DNA of 64,000 nt from an uncultured Thermogutta sp. (GTDB lineage Bacteria; Planctomycetota; Planctomycetia; Pirellulales; Thermoguttaceae). Positions 37,102 to 47,783 of the stretch are shown piece by piece (position 1 is the first letter of the stretch; every line of letters begins with the position of its first letter). Where the stretch lies: contig CAKZMM010000059.1 of assembly GCA_937128505.1 (NCBI GenBank), forward strand, positions 27,031 to 91,030. The letters are read 5' to 3'. A program made the position numbers and the translations under genes. The notes below the pieces were generated by a model. That model worked only from the letters and a program-made list of their open reading frames with translations. It did no database searches and was not told the origin of the DNA.

Positions 37102-38384
37102 CGGCTCAGAAACCTCCCTTTCAAATCTCTCGTGTGCGGCAAGGCCTATCCGTGAACCATCTCCCAAAAACGTGCGACTTTCAGCAGCCCCTCGTTCCTG
37201 CGAACTAACTTGCCCGGGGGCGAAGTTAAGCTGCGGAGCGGATCCGGCTCGAGCATCGGTGCTGTGGTCGGGCAACAATCGATCCAACATGTATTCGTGG
37301 GTCAAAGCCAATTGTTCTCATCACTGGCAGCTAGCTTCCATGGCCTCGAAGAATGCATGCGGAATTGATGGGCAGGAAATCTCAAGGGTTGTCTTATCGC
37401 GATGGATGCTATTTGTTGCCGCTGCGGTGGGTATCATATCCGATACGCATGATAATTGAGAATTCCGCCGCAGGCAACCAAACGCGCAGTTCGGTCCCGA
37501 ATCAGCCGGGATAAATCAGCCACCGTTTCGGTGCCTCTTTGCTATATTCTTCCCGTTTCTTCCCGGCGATCTCCCGAAGGGGGGAGTTATGAGTATTTAC
37601 GAAGGCACACCTGGTAGCAATCGCTTGTGCCGGGCTCCTCGCGAGAAGGAAATCGCTATTCCGGGCGGGCGTCAATGCAGGAGGAATTGGGGAAGAAACA
37701 GCCCTTACTGCTCTTCGAGGTTCTGCTTGCGGCTCTGCGTGGCCCGAAGTACGCGGTTCATGCTGCGGCTAACCGGTTAGGGGCCGGATCTAGCCCGGGA
37801 TCTTGAACCCGACAACCGTATGCAAATCCGCACCATTTCAAATCACTTGGACCCCGGCCCGGCAGAATTCCCGGAGCAGTAAAGCTGAAATTTTAATTTC
37901 GCTTTTAATTTCGCTACCCCCCTGTGAGCTCCGCCCAAATCACAGAGCGGCTGCCGAGTTCGGTGGCCGTTCCCAGAGAATTCCGTGCGGCCGAGAATCG
38001 CAGCTGAAACGGAAGTCGGAGCTCAAAACGGAAATATACGAGGCCTCTTGGGGGTTCGCGTGGTGACGATCTCGCAATTTGACGGAATGCTAGCCGCAGA
38101 GTATGATACCACTGCTACCATGATCAACTTGGTTATGGATCAACCTTCGATTTCCTTATAAAATGAAAAACTTTGGGAGCTTGGTAACCGTTTTACCCCA
38201 TCGCTTTGCCCGGCTGCGATGGGGACATTTCCTTCTTTTTGATGCCTTTTTGATGCCGCCGGTTGCTCGGCAGCCTTTCCGGATTACGGTGGCCGACCTG
38301 ACATGCGGATGGTTGTGAACGATGTTGTAGGGGTGTCGGCAAATCTCCATCAATCGCGGTGCAAATAGCCTGGGAGGATTAGTC
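37102..38384. other. Long divergent spacer (1.28 kb), no supported gene
   Basis: It separates the minus-strand propeller gene from the plus-strand isomerase gene. A 63-codon frame at 37589-37780 has a GGGGGGAG-like site before its ATG, but its product is Arg/Ser/Cys-rich without a domain. An 11-bp perfect tandem repeat (TTTTTGATGCC, 38236-38246 and 38247-38257) is present. The remainder shows nothing recognisable. Confidence 0.45.
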
Positions 38385-39566
38385 ATGGCTGAGAAAGATC
38401 ACGCGTCCCGAGTTTTGAGATTGGCTCGCGAACAATCGAACGAGTCGTTAGGGGAAGGTTTTGCTCTGCGTGCCCAGGAGCGGACCGCGGCCGCCGCTCC
38501 GGCGGTTTCCGGCGAGAAATCCGGCACGCGCGACCGGCTCAAGACAAGCGAGCTGCGGCGGCTGAGTCGTCGCGAAATTCTGGCTTACTCCGGGGCGTTT
38601 GGCGCTTCGTTCATGGCCGCTCAAGGTTTTTCAGCCGAACCCGGGGAGTCCCCGACGCAGGCCGCACCGAAATCGGTAACCCAGGGGTCGGCGAAGCGAT
38701 ACGACATGAAAAAATCCATCAATCTTTGGGCATTGCCTTACCCTGCGAAGATGACGCTGCGGGAGTGCTTCGAACTGTGCAAGGAGGCGGGGTTCGAGGC
38801 GGTTGAGGTAAACTACGCGCTGGACGGTGATCTGACGCCCGAGGCGTCCGATGCTCAACTGCGAGCGGTGGGCAAAATGGCTCGCAAAATCGGCCTGGAA
38901 ATTAGCGGGGTATGCTCGTTTTTGTTTTGGCCTTACTCGTTGACTCATGAGGATCCGGAGCGTCGCGCGCGGGGACTAGAACTTGCCGTGGACATGATCC
39001 GGGTGGCCCGATTATTGGAAACGGAAAACTTGCTGGTGATCGCCGGCTCGACCTATGTGCCGTGGATAAAGGATGCCCCGCCTGTTCCACATGACGTATG
39101 CGAACAAAGGGCTATCGAAGCCATTCGGAAGTTACTGCCGGCAGCGGAGAAAGCCAAGGTTTACCTCAACGTGGAGAATATCTTCGTAAACGGGTACCTG
39201 CATAGCCCGCAGGAAATGGTGCGGTTTGTGGACAGTTTTCAGTCGCCCTGGGTGAAGGTGCACTTCGACACCGGCAACATAGCCCAGTACCATTTCCCGG
39301 AGCATTGGATTCCTATTCTGGGTCAGCGGATTAAAAATATTCATTTGAAGGAATATTCGAAGAAGGTGCACGAATTTAATTTAGATAGTTTCCGACCGCT
39401 TTTAGACGGGACAACAAATTGGCCTGCGGTTTTGGAGGCGCTCGATCAGGTGGGCTATCGCGGCTACCTCACCTTCGAGTACTTCAATCCGTATCCTTAT
39501 TGGCCAGAGGCACTAATTTATCACACCTCCGATGCTTTAGACCGAATGCTCGGAAGAAAGGCTTAA
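38385..39566 (+). CDS. Sugar phosphate isomerase/epimerase family protein (TIM barrel) with Tat-type signal
   Basis: A 393-aa protein. GGGAGG is 7 nt before the ATG. The N-terminal 58 residues are charged and unusual. The twin-arginine motif LSRREILAYSGAFG (Arg62-Arg63) with a short hydrophobic stretch follows, so export by Tat is likely. The rest is an AP-endonuclease-2/xylose-isomerase-like barrel: FEAVEVNYALDG, KVYLNVENIFVN (metal Glu), VKVHFDTGNIAQYHF, IKNIHLKEY and YLTFEYFNPYP with the last metal-binding Glu. It probably interconverts ketoses or epimerises a sugar derivative. It is the first gene of the plus-strand catabolic island. Confidence 0.85.
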   Translation: MAEKDHASRVLRLAREQSNESLGEGFALRAQERTAAAAPAVSGEKSGTRDRLKTSELRRLSRREILAYSGAFGASFMAAQGFSAEPGESPTQAAPKSVTQGSAKRYDMKKSINLWALPYPAKMTLRECFELCKEAGFEAVEVNYALDGDLTPEASDAQLRAVGKMARKIGLEISGVCSFLFWPYSLTHEDPERRARGLELAVDMIRVARLLETENLLVIAGSTYVPWIKDAPPVPHDVCEQRAIEAIRKLLPAAEKAKVYLNVENIFVNGYLHSPQEMVRFVDSFQSPWVKVHFDTGNIAQYHFPEHWIPILGQRIKNIHLKEYSKKVHEFNLDSFRPLLDGTTNWPAVLEALDQVGYRGYLTFEYFNPYPYWPEALIYHTSDALDRMLGRKA

Positions 39567-40390
39567 TGGATACTGTGGTGCCCTGAACGGCAAAAATAGA
39601 CGGAAGCTCGAATCGCACGCGAGGTGATCGGCGTTTGAGCGGGTTTTTAGCCGGGTTTGCCGTGTTTTGAGCCGTTCGGTTCAAGTGACTGCATTGCCGT
39701 GTCCAAATAGCGTAACTGCATCTACGTGTCCAGTTTAACTAGGAACCCAGGCGATCTAGATTTGCTGCAAACAAGATCGCGTTCGATACGGGCTTTGGAT
39801 CGTAAGCCGCCTCCAGATGCAATCTAGGAAGGTTTGGTTTACATGCAGCCTTAGCAATACCGCGAGAAGTGTTTTGCCCGGAAGATAAAGTTGGATCGGA
39901 GAGCTGGAGTATTTGGCTCGTATAGCACCCTTTGGAAATTGGTCGTTGCCCAAGTGGCGTCGTTGCTCCGTGGAAGCAAAAATTTGCATTGTAAGAAGCT
40001 TTGGCTGAACAGAAGTTTAGTAGGTTTTTGAAAAATTTGTTTCGGCTTTGTTGACTGAGTGGATACGATTTCTGCCGGTTTCCCCACGCAGTTTTTCTCT
40101 CAACGGACGCTGGCGTCTCGCTAAGAGATTAATGCGTGTAAAAAGGTTCGGCTTCGGTTGCCGAGGTTTCGACCGGTAGGACTTTCATTTTTGGAATTTT
40201 GGCCTTTTGAATTTTTGGCCTGGCTTTTGAGCTGCTCGGCAATCCGAAGCTTTCAGCGTATGACCATAGGTGCCGTAGTTGACGGGGAGTTTCGAATCAT
40301 CGGATCTTTGGAGAATCTAAAGCACTACAGAGCTCAGCACTACCGACCAAAGTAGCTGCGCTCGAAAAAGTAGCAGGCTAGGACAATCTC
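39567..40390. other. Non-coding spacer with a short diverged tandem repeat
   Basis: An 824-bp gap. A GAATTTT(T)GGCCT unit is duplicated near 40193-40221. No gene is supported. Confidence 0.45.
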
Positions 40391-42265
40391 ATGCTTACTA
40401 CGATGAAGCAAGTGGTTGATAACTGCGTTTATTCTTGCGGCACACCGGGGAAAGATTTCCGCAAATTGGCGCGGCTGTTTGTGAAGCGAAGCTTCGATGG
40501 GTTTCTCAGCTTGCTTGTTGCAGGGTGGCTGCTTGCTGCGTGTGCAATTGCCGGATCGGCCTTGGCGGGGCAGCTGGATTGCGGCGAAGTCACTGCAACC
40601 TTCGATGGGCGGCCATTTAGGTACGAAATCACCAATAAAGCCGTCCGACCGAATTATGTTATCTACCATCTGCAGTATCCTTCGCCGCTTGAAACACCGG
40701 TGCCGCAAAATAATACGATTCCCGCGGAGCTATTCGTGCCTGCGAATTGGCGGGAGGGGGACCCCGGCCGGCCGACGGTGATCTGTCTTCATATCCTCAG
40801 TGGTGAGACCGCCCTAATGGAACTGACCTGTTCGGCTCTCGCCTCGCACGGATTATGCAGCATCATGTTTCGGCTGCCGTACTATGGGGAGCGCTCTCTG
40901 CCAGGTGGTCCGCGGGCGATTGTGCGGAACCCCCAGCTTTTTACGGAGGCGGTGAAGCAGGCTTGGCTGGATATCCGTCGGACCGTGGACCTTTTATCCG
41001 CACGACCGGAGGTTAATCGTAACCGGATAGGTCTTATAGGGATTAGCTTTGGAGCCATTGTGGGATTGAGTGCCGCCGGGGAAGAACCGCGAATTTGGCG
41101 CATCATGCCCATTTTGGCCGGCGGGGATTTGCTCCAAATCATTCGACATGCGCGCGAAACACGCCCTTTGACCGCCATGCTTCAAGAGATGACGGAGGAA
41201 AACCGCGCGGAGGTCGAGGCCTTGATTGCCAGTGTGGATCCCCTCCGATACGCGGGGGCCCTTCGGCAGCGCGCTGCGGCGGGAAGGGTGTTCATGGTCA
41301 ATGCGGCGGAGGACGAAGTTATCCCGCGGGAGTGTACCGAAAAGCTTGCACGGGAACTCGGCATATCTGACCAAGTTTTTTGGCTGGAGGGCCTTGGCCA
41401 CTATTCCTCCATGGCAGCCTTGCCGCGGATTGTGGACCGAATGATCGCGTTTTTCCAGCAGGATTTGCCGGAGGATCTTCGCCAGCGACCGGCAGATCGA
41501 GTCATTACCCCGGTCGGTGCTCTCAGCACAATTCTCCAGCAAGCTAGTGCGATGATCGCCACGGAGCCGCAAGTGGGGCGCGGACACCTGGTCGAACTAG
41601 CCGGTTGGGCGAAGCCGAGAAACGCTTCAACTCGGGAAAAGATCGATTTCCGAATCCGTTTTGCTCGGGGAAATGGGGGACAGTTTCGGCTCGAGGCACA
41701 ACTCCCTGCGGTGGGGTCCGTTGCTATCGGACAGTCGCAGAGTCCTTGGTTGGTAGCCGCAAACGGGACCGTATTTTGCGGTGAAGGAATTCAAGGGGGG
41801 GCAAATTTCGAAGATGAACAATCCAAGGAGAAGACCAAGATTGCTGCGGAAACGCGCAACCCGCTGCGGTTTGTCGATCCCCGCGTTATCCTTCAGCTGA
41901 GAATGGGGGCAGGGGCTTTGACGGTAGTCTCTTTGGCACCGGAGGTTTTGGAAAAAATCGGTGTGGAAGCTCGGGAGGAAGGGACGTCGGAGCGACCCGC
42001 GTTAAGAATCGTTTCCAAGGAACGTGTGGTGGGCGAAATGATGATTCATCTAAGGCCGGGGACCAGCACTCCGGAACGGCTGCACTTACTTGTCGAAGAT
42101 TGGGAGGCGGAAATCCAAATATTCGCCTGGGAGGTGAACACCCCTGTACCTCTGGAGTTATTTGAATCCCCCGATGCCGAGCATTGCCGAAAAGTACCTT
42201 GCGAAGATCTCCATCGTATTTTCGGCGCTTTTGTAAATTTCGTAGCGCAGAGCGTAGAGCTTTGA
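40391..42265 (+). CDS. Alpha/beta hydrolase, probable lipoprotein
   Basis: A 624-aa protein. Residues about 37-60 are hydrophobic and end in the lipobox-like LAAC (Cys51). The hydrolase core has IGLIGISFGAIVGL with the nucleophile Ser219, MVNAAEDEVIP for the acid and LEGLGHYSSM for the histidine. The fold resembles dienelactone-hydrolase/acetyl-esterase types with long N-terminal strands. The C-terminal third (about 380-624) is an additional beta-rich domain of unknown role. Its substrate is probably an ester in a polysaccharide or phenolic. It starts at ATG 40391 or at the in-frame ATG four codons later. Confidence 0.8.
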   Translation: MLTTMKQVVDNCVYSCGTPGKDFRKLARLFVKRSFDGFLSLLVAGWLLAACAIAGSALAGQLDCGEVTATFDGRPFRYEITNKAVRPNYVIYHLQYPSPLETPVPQNNTIPAELFVPANWREGDPGRPTVICLHILSGETALMELTCSALASHGLCSIMFRLPYYGERSLPGGPRAIVRNPQLFTEAVKQAWLDIRRTVDLLSARPEVNRNRIGLIGISFGAIVGLSAAGEEPRIWRIMPILAGGDLLQIIRHARETRPLTAMLQEMTEENRAEVEALIASVDPLRYAGALRQRAAAGRVFMVNAAEDEVIPRECTEKLARELGISDQVFWLEGLGHYSSMAALPRIVDRMIAFFQQDLPEDLRQRPADRVITPVGALSTILQQASAMIATEPQVGRGHLVELAGWAKPRNASTREKIDFRIRFARGNGGQFRLEAQLPAVGSVAIGQSQSPWLVAANGTVFCGEGIQGGANFEDEQSKEKTKIAAETRNPLRFVDPRVILQLRMGAGALTVVSLAPEVLEKIGVEAREEGTSERPALRIVSKERVVGEMMIHLRPGTSTPERLHLLVEDWEAEIQIFAWEVNTPVPLELFESPDAEHCRKVPCEDLHRIFGAFVNFVAQSVEL

Positions 42266-42718
42266 GAGCCGATCCCTCAGGATTAAAGATGCTTAAAGGC
42301 GAGCCGTTTACCGAATGTCGCACGCAGAGGTAAGGCGGATCGGAGGCCGGGTGAGGGCCATTTTCGCGTCTTCACGCCTAAAGATTTTTAGCTCGCGCTC
42401 AATTTCGCCCAGAGGGAGGGGCGGACAGCGAGCCTGTAAAACTGGCATCGTGCGGCTCGGCGATGCTCTCGTAATACGGGAGGGATTTGAAAATCGGGTC
42501 TAAAAAACCTCATTCGGTCTTGGGCGAAGCCGTAACCTCGTGCCTGGGGGAGAAGGGATTGGCCGGAGGAATCGAGGATTGAGAATAGTCCATCCGTCTC
42601 AAGTACATTTGATTGGATATATCGCACAATTGTTTTTCCTTTGATAGACGCTTACCTCTGCCGACCCGCGAATCAAAGGAATCCTCAGGTACCGTCGATC
42701 AAAGCAAGGAGTTTTAGC
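42266..42718. other. Non-coding spacer
   Basis: A 453-bp gap. Nothing beyond short unsupported frames was seen. Confidence 0.4.
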
Positions 42719-43900
42719 ATGGGATGGCCGGTCTTTAGACGGTTTTCAACAATTGTCATTCTCGTGCTAGGCTTGGTCGTTTTTCAGACTCTTGCCTTCG
42801 CGGAAGTACAAGCGCCGTTGATGATTATGGCTCGCGATCCTGCTGGCCATGGCCTTCTGGCCGAAACGCAAGGTAAGCGGGTGCTCATCGTTTCAGGTAC
42901 GCCGGAGCAGATGGGGCAGGCTCATGGACGATTATTGGGCAACGAGGCGAGGCGGCTCACCGAAAGGGTCATCTTTTTCGTTGGGGGACTGGAAACCATT
43001 CAGTCGGGTCGATGGTTTCTAGATGTGATGGAAGAAATTCACCGGCGGACCGTGCCTCACATTCCGCCGCGATTTCTCGAGGAATGCGACGCCCTGTCGC
43101 AAGCCGCGGGGCTGAGTCGGCGGGATGGTCGGTTCGCCAATCTGTTTCCGGAACGATTTCACTGTAGCGGCGTTGCCGTGCGGGGCAAAGCAAGTAAAAA
43201 TGGCCGCGTTCTCCATGCCCGGGTGCTGGATTACATGCGCGATATTCATTTGCAGAACGAAGCGACTTTGATGGTCTTCATACCGAAGGGGTTCCATGCC
43301 TGGCTGAGCGTAAGTTATGCGGGCTTTATTGGGACAGTCACGGCAATGAACGAAAAGGGGTTGGCCATCGGCGAAATGGGGGGGCGCGGAGAGGGCGACT
43401 GGGACGGTATGCCGATGAGCTTTCTGCTGCGTGAAGTCATGGAACGGGCCAACAATGTGGAGGAGGCACTGGAGATTTTGCAGAACACCCCTCGCACGTG
43501 CGAGTACTACTATGTGCTGAGCGATCGTTCGGGAAATTTAGCAGGGGTTCATGCGGATGCCCGGCAAATGACGGTTCTGCGCCCGGGTCAGCAAGATTCG
43601 CGGCTGCCGTTTGTCCCGGAGGATACCGTGATGATCTCGGCCGGTGAACGTGCGGAGTATCTTTCGCAGCGGTTGCAGAAGTATTTCGGCCAAATCGATG
43701 TGGCGACCATGATCGAAATTATTAAGCGACCGGTGGCGATGAATTCCAACCTCCACAATGCGATCTTTGCCCCGGAGACTTTGGACGTATGGTTCGCCGA
43801 TGCTGGACGCGATACCCCGGCTTGCGACGAGCCCTATGCGCATTGCAATCTGCGGGAGCTTATCCGATTCTACCACGAGGCGATGGGTAGCGAGCGGTAG
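42719..43900 (+). CDS. C45-type (acyltransferase/choloylglycine-like) Ntn hydrolase, secreted
   Basis: 393 aa from ATG 42719 with AAGGAG 8 nt upstream; the frame is open from a TTG at 42641. Residues 1-28 form a signal peptide. The family features are GTPEQMGQAHGRLLG near the N-terminus and FHCSGVAVRG with the putative nucleophile Cys149 after residue His. VLHARVLDYMRDIHLQNEATLMVFIP, FIGTVTAMNEKGLAIGEMGG and a C-terminal half with FADAGRDTPACDEPYA follow. In C45 acyltransferases the nucleophilic Cys is freed by autocleavage. The substrate is probably an amide or N-acyl compound. It lies between the alpha/beta hydrolase and the GH50-like gene. Confidence 0.82.
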   Translation: MGWPVFRRFSTIVILVLGLVVFQTLAFAEVQAPLMIMARDPAGHGLLAETQGKRVLIVSGTPEQMGQAHGRLLGNEARRLTERVIFFVGGLETIQSGRWFLDVMEEIHRRTVPHIPPRFLEECDALSQAAGLSRRDGRFANLFPERFHCSGVAVRGKASKNGRVLHARVLDYMRDIHLQNEATLMVFIPKGFHAWLSVSYAGFIGTVTAMNEKGLAIGEMGGRGEGDWDGMPMSFLLREVMERANNVEEALEILQNTPRTCEYYYVLSDRSGNLAGVHADARQMTVLRPGQQDSRLPFVPEDTVMISAGERAEYLSQRLQKYFGQIDVATMIEIIKRPVAMNSNLHNAIFAPETLDVWFADAGRDTPACDEPYAHCNLRELIRFYHEAMGSER

Positions 43901-44057
43901 ATATTCCCTTCGGTCCGTCGATTGAAAAAGCTTTCGGTTGTCATAACGGCGCCTCTTCGGGAAAGTCGCGGTTGCGAAAACGTTTCTGTTTTCATGCGTA
44001 GGTTGGCTTGGAACGTAAGGCCCCCGGTGTTTCGGGGACGCAGAGCTCGAGGGCTGT

Positions 44058-44104
44058 CGAGGAGCCCCGCGATGTCAAAAGCCGTAAGGAGCCACGCCAT
44101 GTCT
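44058..44104 (+). promoter_or_regulatory. Duplicated ribosome-binding-site/start pair
   Basis: GGAGCCCCGCGATGTC (44060-44075) and GGAGCCACGCCATGTC (44087-44102) are imperfect copies with period 27. Both place GGAG about 8-10 nt before an in-frame ATG (44072 and 44099) of the GH50-like gene, so either could start translation. Confidence 0.55.
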
Positions 44105-46306
44105 AGAGCACGAAGTCGTGGGTGGGTTCGTCCGATTTGGACTGCACGAAAGAGCAGCTCATGCGGTCCTATGCCCCGTTTGGCTTATGCCGTGCTAGCC
44201 GTCGGAACGTTCGCTTTTTACGGCTCGTTGGCATGGACCCCGTGGGATAATCCCAGTTGGGGGGAGGATATTGCTTGGGTCGATCTGGGCAAATTGGAGG
44301 GGGTGGATTCGCTCAGAATCACCGGTGGGGAAGTATTCCTTGAAACCGATGATGCGGGAAAAAGGCGTCTTGTGTTTCGGTGCACCGATCCGCAGGGAAA
44401 CGGCACGATTGCTTTTCCGGCCGGGGACGGAGCCAAAGATCTCTCAGGATTCCGCTTTGTCGCTGCTGCGCTCCGCAATACGGGAAATGAGCCTCTGCGA
44501 GTTCAGCTTTCGGCCCGGGCTACTGCGCCGAAAGGGCGTAGTCTCTCGCGCAGCTATGAGCTGCAACCGGGTGAGGAGGTGCTCCTTCGTCTAACCCTTC
44601 GCCGGACGGTGCCGGAATCGCTCAGCGGAGTATTCTTTGGGATGCGGGGATTCCCGGCTCTGATGGATCCGGAGCGTGGGATCGACGTTTCGCGGATTAT
44701 AGAAGTATCGGTTGGCCTTCGTGGGGCACGCGGGGGGAGTGGGCTTATCATCGAAGGAATCGAAGCTCGTGAACCATTCCAACCTCCGGATTGCCTGAGC
44801 GGAGATCGAAGCGGGCTTTTTCCTTTGATCGATTCGTTCGGTCAATATCGGCATGCCGATTGGGTCGGAAAGACGAAGTCGGTGGAGGATTTGCGCTCGC
44901 AACTGGCGTTAGAGTTCGAAGAGCTGGAGAAGTATCCCGGTCCTGGCAATTGGAACCAATACGGGGGTTGGACCGCCGGTCCCCAGCTTGAAGCAACAGG
45001 ACATTTTCGTGTGGAAAAGTACGGCGATCGCTGGTGGCTTGTCGATCCGGCGGGACGGCTATTCTGGTCCCATGGGGTAGATTGCGTACGAGTTTTCGAG
45101 GCAATTACACCGCTGGATGATCGGCGTCATTGGTTTGAGGAGCTTCCGGAAAAGGACTCACCATTGGGGCAATTTTACGGTAGGGCCTCTTGGGCTCCCC
45201 ACGGCTATTATCAAAACAAAGGAACCTATGAAACGTACTGCTTTTTCGGGGCTAATTTGTTCCGCAAGTATGGGGAGGAGTGGCGAACGCGATTTGCCGA
45301 GCTCACTCACCGGAGGCTACGCAGTTGGGGACTAAACACGATTGGGAATTGGTCCGACCCAGCTATCTATCACTTGGGCAAAACACCTTATGTGGTCACC
45401 GCGAATACCCGCGGACCCCGTATTGAAGGATCGAGCGGTTATTGGGGGAAGTTTCCCGATCCATTCGCCGAGGAATTCGACTTTACGTTGAAACGAGATC
45501 TGGACAGGCACCGTGCTACTTCCGCGCAGGACCCATGGTGTTTGGGATTTTTCGTGGACAATGAACTAAGTTGGGGCGATGAGTTTTCACTTGCAATCGC
45601 GGCTCTTCAATCGCCGCCTGAGCAACCCGCCAAAAAGGCCTTTCTTGAGTATTTGCGGAGCCGATATGATTCGATCGATCGGCTCAATGCGGCTTGGGGC
45701 ACAAAGTACGACTCTTGGGAAGCCTTGCGGATGAGCACTGAGGCTCCCGATCGGACCAAAGCGGCGGAGGATTTGGGTACCTTCTACACCCAGATTGCCG
45801 AAGAGTATTTTCGCCGTTGCCGCGAGGCAGTCAAAAGCGTAGCTCCTGCGAAGCTGTATCTGGGATGTCGGTTTGCCTGGGGCAACCCGCGAGCCACACG
45901 TGCTGCCGCCAAGTACTGCGATGTAGTGAGCTTCAATCGGTACGACATCACGCTCCGGCAATTTCGGCTACCGGAGGGCTTGGACTGCCCCGTAATTGTC
46001 GGCGAATTTCATTTTGGAGCGCTGGATCGCGGTATGTTCCACACCGGTCTGCAAGAGACGGCAGATCAGCAGGACCGTGCCGAGGCCTATCGCCGGTATG
46101 TGCTTTCTGGGCTAAGCCACCCGACGATCGTCGGAACCCATTGGTTTCAGTTGACCGATCAAGCCACCACGGGACGGGGAGATGGGGAGAATTATCAGAT
46201 CGGTTTTCTCGACGTATGTGACCGACCCTATTTGGAGCTTGTGGCGGCAAGCCGTTGGATCGGCGAGCAAATGTATGTGATTCGTGCAGGGTCAGCTTCA
46301 AAATAG
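44072..46306 (+). CDS. Glycoside hydrolase, GH50-like (beta-agarase type)
   Basis: About 744 aa from ATG 44072; an equal alternative is ATG 44099, and the frame is open from a TTG at 43922. A hydrophobic segment MPRLAYAVLAVGTFAFYGSLAW further in (ATG 44171) may be the real signal peptide. The N-terminal half is beta-rich. The catalytic barrel opens with WWLVDPAGRLFWSHGVD. The putative acid/base Glu is in VDNELSWGDE (codon 45563-45565) and the nucleophile Glu in IVGEFHFGALD (codon 46004-46006), matching the arrangement in GH50 agarases. HWFQLTDQATTGRGDGENYQ is also typical. It probably cleaves a galactan or related polymer; agarose specificity is not proven. Confidence 0.8.
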   Translation: MSKAVRSHAMSRARSRGWVRPIWTARKSSSCGPMPRLAYAVLAVGTFAFYGSLAWTPWDNPSWGEDIAWVDLGKLEGVDSLRITGGEVFLETDDAGKRRLVFRCTDPQGNGTIAFPAGDGAKDLSGFRFVAAALRNTGNEPLRVQLSARATAPKGRSLSRSYELQPGEEVLLRLTLRRTVPESLSGVFFGMRGFPALMDPERGIDVSRIIEVSVGLRGARGGSGLIIEGIEAREPFQPPDCLSGDRSGLFPLIDSFGQYRHADWVGKTKSVEDLRSQLALEFEELEKYPGPGNWNQYGGWTAGPQLEATGHFRVEKYGDRWWLVDPAGRLFWSHGVDCVRVFEAITPLDDRRHWFEELPEKDSPLGQFYGRASWAPHGYYQNKGTYETYCFFGANLFRKYGEEWRTRFAELTHRRLRSWGLNTIGNWSDPAIYHLGKTPYVVTANTRGPRIEGSSGYWGKFPDPFAEEFDFTLKRDLDRHRATSAQDPWCLGFFVDNELSWGDEFSLAIAALQSPPEQPAKKAFLEYLRSRYDSIDRLNAAWGTKYDSWEALRMSTEAPDRTKAAEDLGTFYTQIAEEYFRRCREAVKSVAPAKLYLGCRFAWGNPRATRAAAKYCDVVSFNRYDITLRQFRLPEGLDCPVIVGEFHFGALDRGMFHTGLQETADQQDRAEAYRRYVLSGLSHPTIVGTHWFQLTDQATTGRGDGENYQIGFLDVCDRPYLELVAASRWIGEQMYVIRAGSASK

Positions 46307-47783
46307 GTGCACGCTTCCGAAAGCACGCCTCTTGCAGGTGAACACTGAAAGGAGGAAAACCGAACGGAAGAGAATATCCGTGTCTTTGTTTTTGTAAGTG
46401 GTACATCCAATAAGGAGGTTTATCAGCGGTAGGTGCAATAAGGAGGGTGCCAGGAACGAGGACTCATGAACTGTGGGTTAGAGAATGTTCCGGGGGTAAA
46501 TCTTAAGCGTCTTTGCTCCGTTAAAGACAACTATTAATGCCGTGAGAGCCCCTGGAAATAGTGACCCCTCCACAATCTTCCGAGTCAGTGTGCCGTAGAT
46601 GTGTTGTGCCCGGTTTCGTCCTCGAAGGTAGCAAAGCACTCATTCGGGGAATTCAATCCCCGCTTGGTTTATTTGCGACTTCATTTCGTGGGGGCATGAT
46701 AGTTATTCTTCGCTCTGGCCACACCCGCTTTGCGCGCAAGCACGAACACACGTAGTGCGGGTCCTCATCAGATGCTTGAAACGAGCGTACCCTCAATGAA
46801 ATGGAGCAAGGAACCAGACGATTTGACAATCGGCGACTTTGGGCAGGGACTTGCGGAGCAGCTAGACGGTGGGTACGTTTTCGCGCTTTTCCCCGCAAGG
46901 AGCTGCGGGGTTTGGACGATTTTCGCATGGGAATTCCCGTAATTAGATGGGAAGACACACCGAGCTACTTTTTTCAGCGTGGCACAAAATGGCCCCCTCC
47001 TCTGCTGACTGCTGGAACAATCGGCAAAAGGCCGATGGGCATTCGGGAATAGCCGATCGATGCCTCACGCACTTGGGGGACCATTCTTTTTGCCCTTGCG
47101 CAAGTCGCCACGTGCGCGGCACATAGGATTAGCGCAAAGGGTTTGCCTAGTCGCACAGGGGTCTCATAGGGACTTGCGGAGAAAAAGAAAGACGTTACAA
47201 TTTGAACGGGAAAGATTTGGGGTAGTCTGTAGATTTGCCCAGGCAGCGGGTAAAATGGGTTTCGATCCCTGGCAAGATTTGATACTTGCAGGGAAAAAGG
47301 AACTTAGAAGCAAGAAGGCTGACTACCTCTGAAACGTCGGTCGCGCGGTGGTCATCTTAGTTAAGGTCTGTAATCTCCGCTTTGTAGAAGGAAAATTTAT
47401 GGCGGATCAAGGTGGGGGAAGATCGTGGAATCCTTCCCGTGGCTTTATCCGGCCTAAAGTTTAAATCAAAAGCTGTCTAGCGCGCTGGCATCCGTATCGG
47501 CACTGTCAGCTTGAAAGAAGCGCTCCGCATTGAGGTCGAAAGCCGAAATACCGGCGCGGCCACGGGCGGAGCTTTTTCTTTGGCCGAATGACAACATCGC
47601 ATTAGTGTGAAGCCTCCAAACCACACAGAGCTTTGTTGCAGTAAAGTAACTAGCGATACTCAACTCATTGGAAGATACCTCGTGCCCAACAGGCTCACGG
47701 CGCTTTGGTCCAGCGAGGCAAGTCTCACGATCGTAAAAGCATAACCGGGAGCAGGCTTTAAGTCAGAAGAAGGGTGTAGTGCC
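46307..47783. other. Long spacer (1.48 kb) without a supported gene
   Basis: The largest empty stretch. It contains CAATAAGGAGG twice (46408-46418 and 46436-46446), each an ideal Shine-Dalgarno, followed by only a 23-codon ORF from ATG 46467. Short frames near 46730-47332 contain protein-like stretches (for example TIGDFGQGLAEQLDGGYVF and MGFDPWQDLILAGKKE), but in different frames. A decayed gene is possible. No tRNA fold was found. Confidence 0.45.
46408..46446. repeat. Duplicated CAATAAGGAGG Shine-Dalgarno-like motif
   Basis: Identical 11-bp units at 46408-46418 and 46436-46446, spacing 28. Neither is followed at normal distance by a long open frame. Confidence 0.75.

Noticed and set aside
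37589..37780. 63-codon ORF with G-rich ribosome site
   Set aside because: Composition is Arg/Ser/Cys-rich without a domain, and the surrounding 1.3 kb looks non-coding.
47217..47285. tRNA-like T-arm (GGGTTTCGATCCCTGG)
   Set aside because: The T-loop-like sequence has no matching acceptor stem, D-arm or anticodon stem in either strand.
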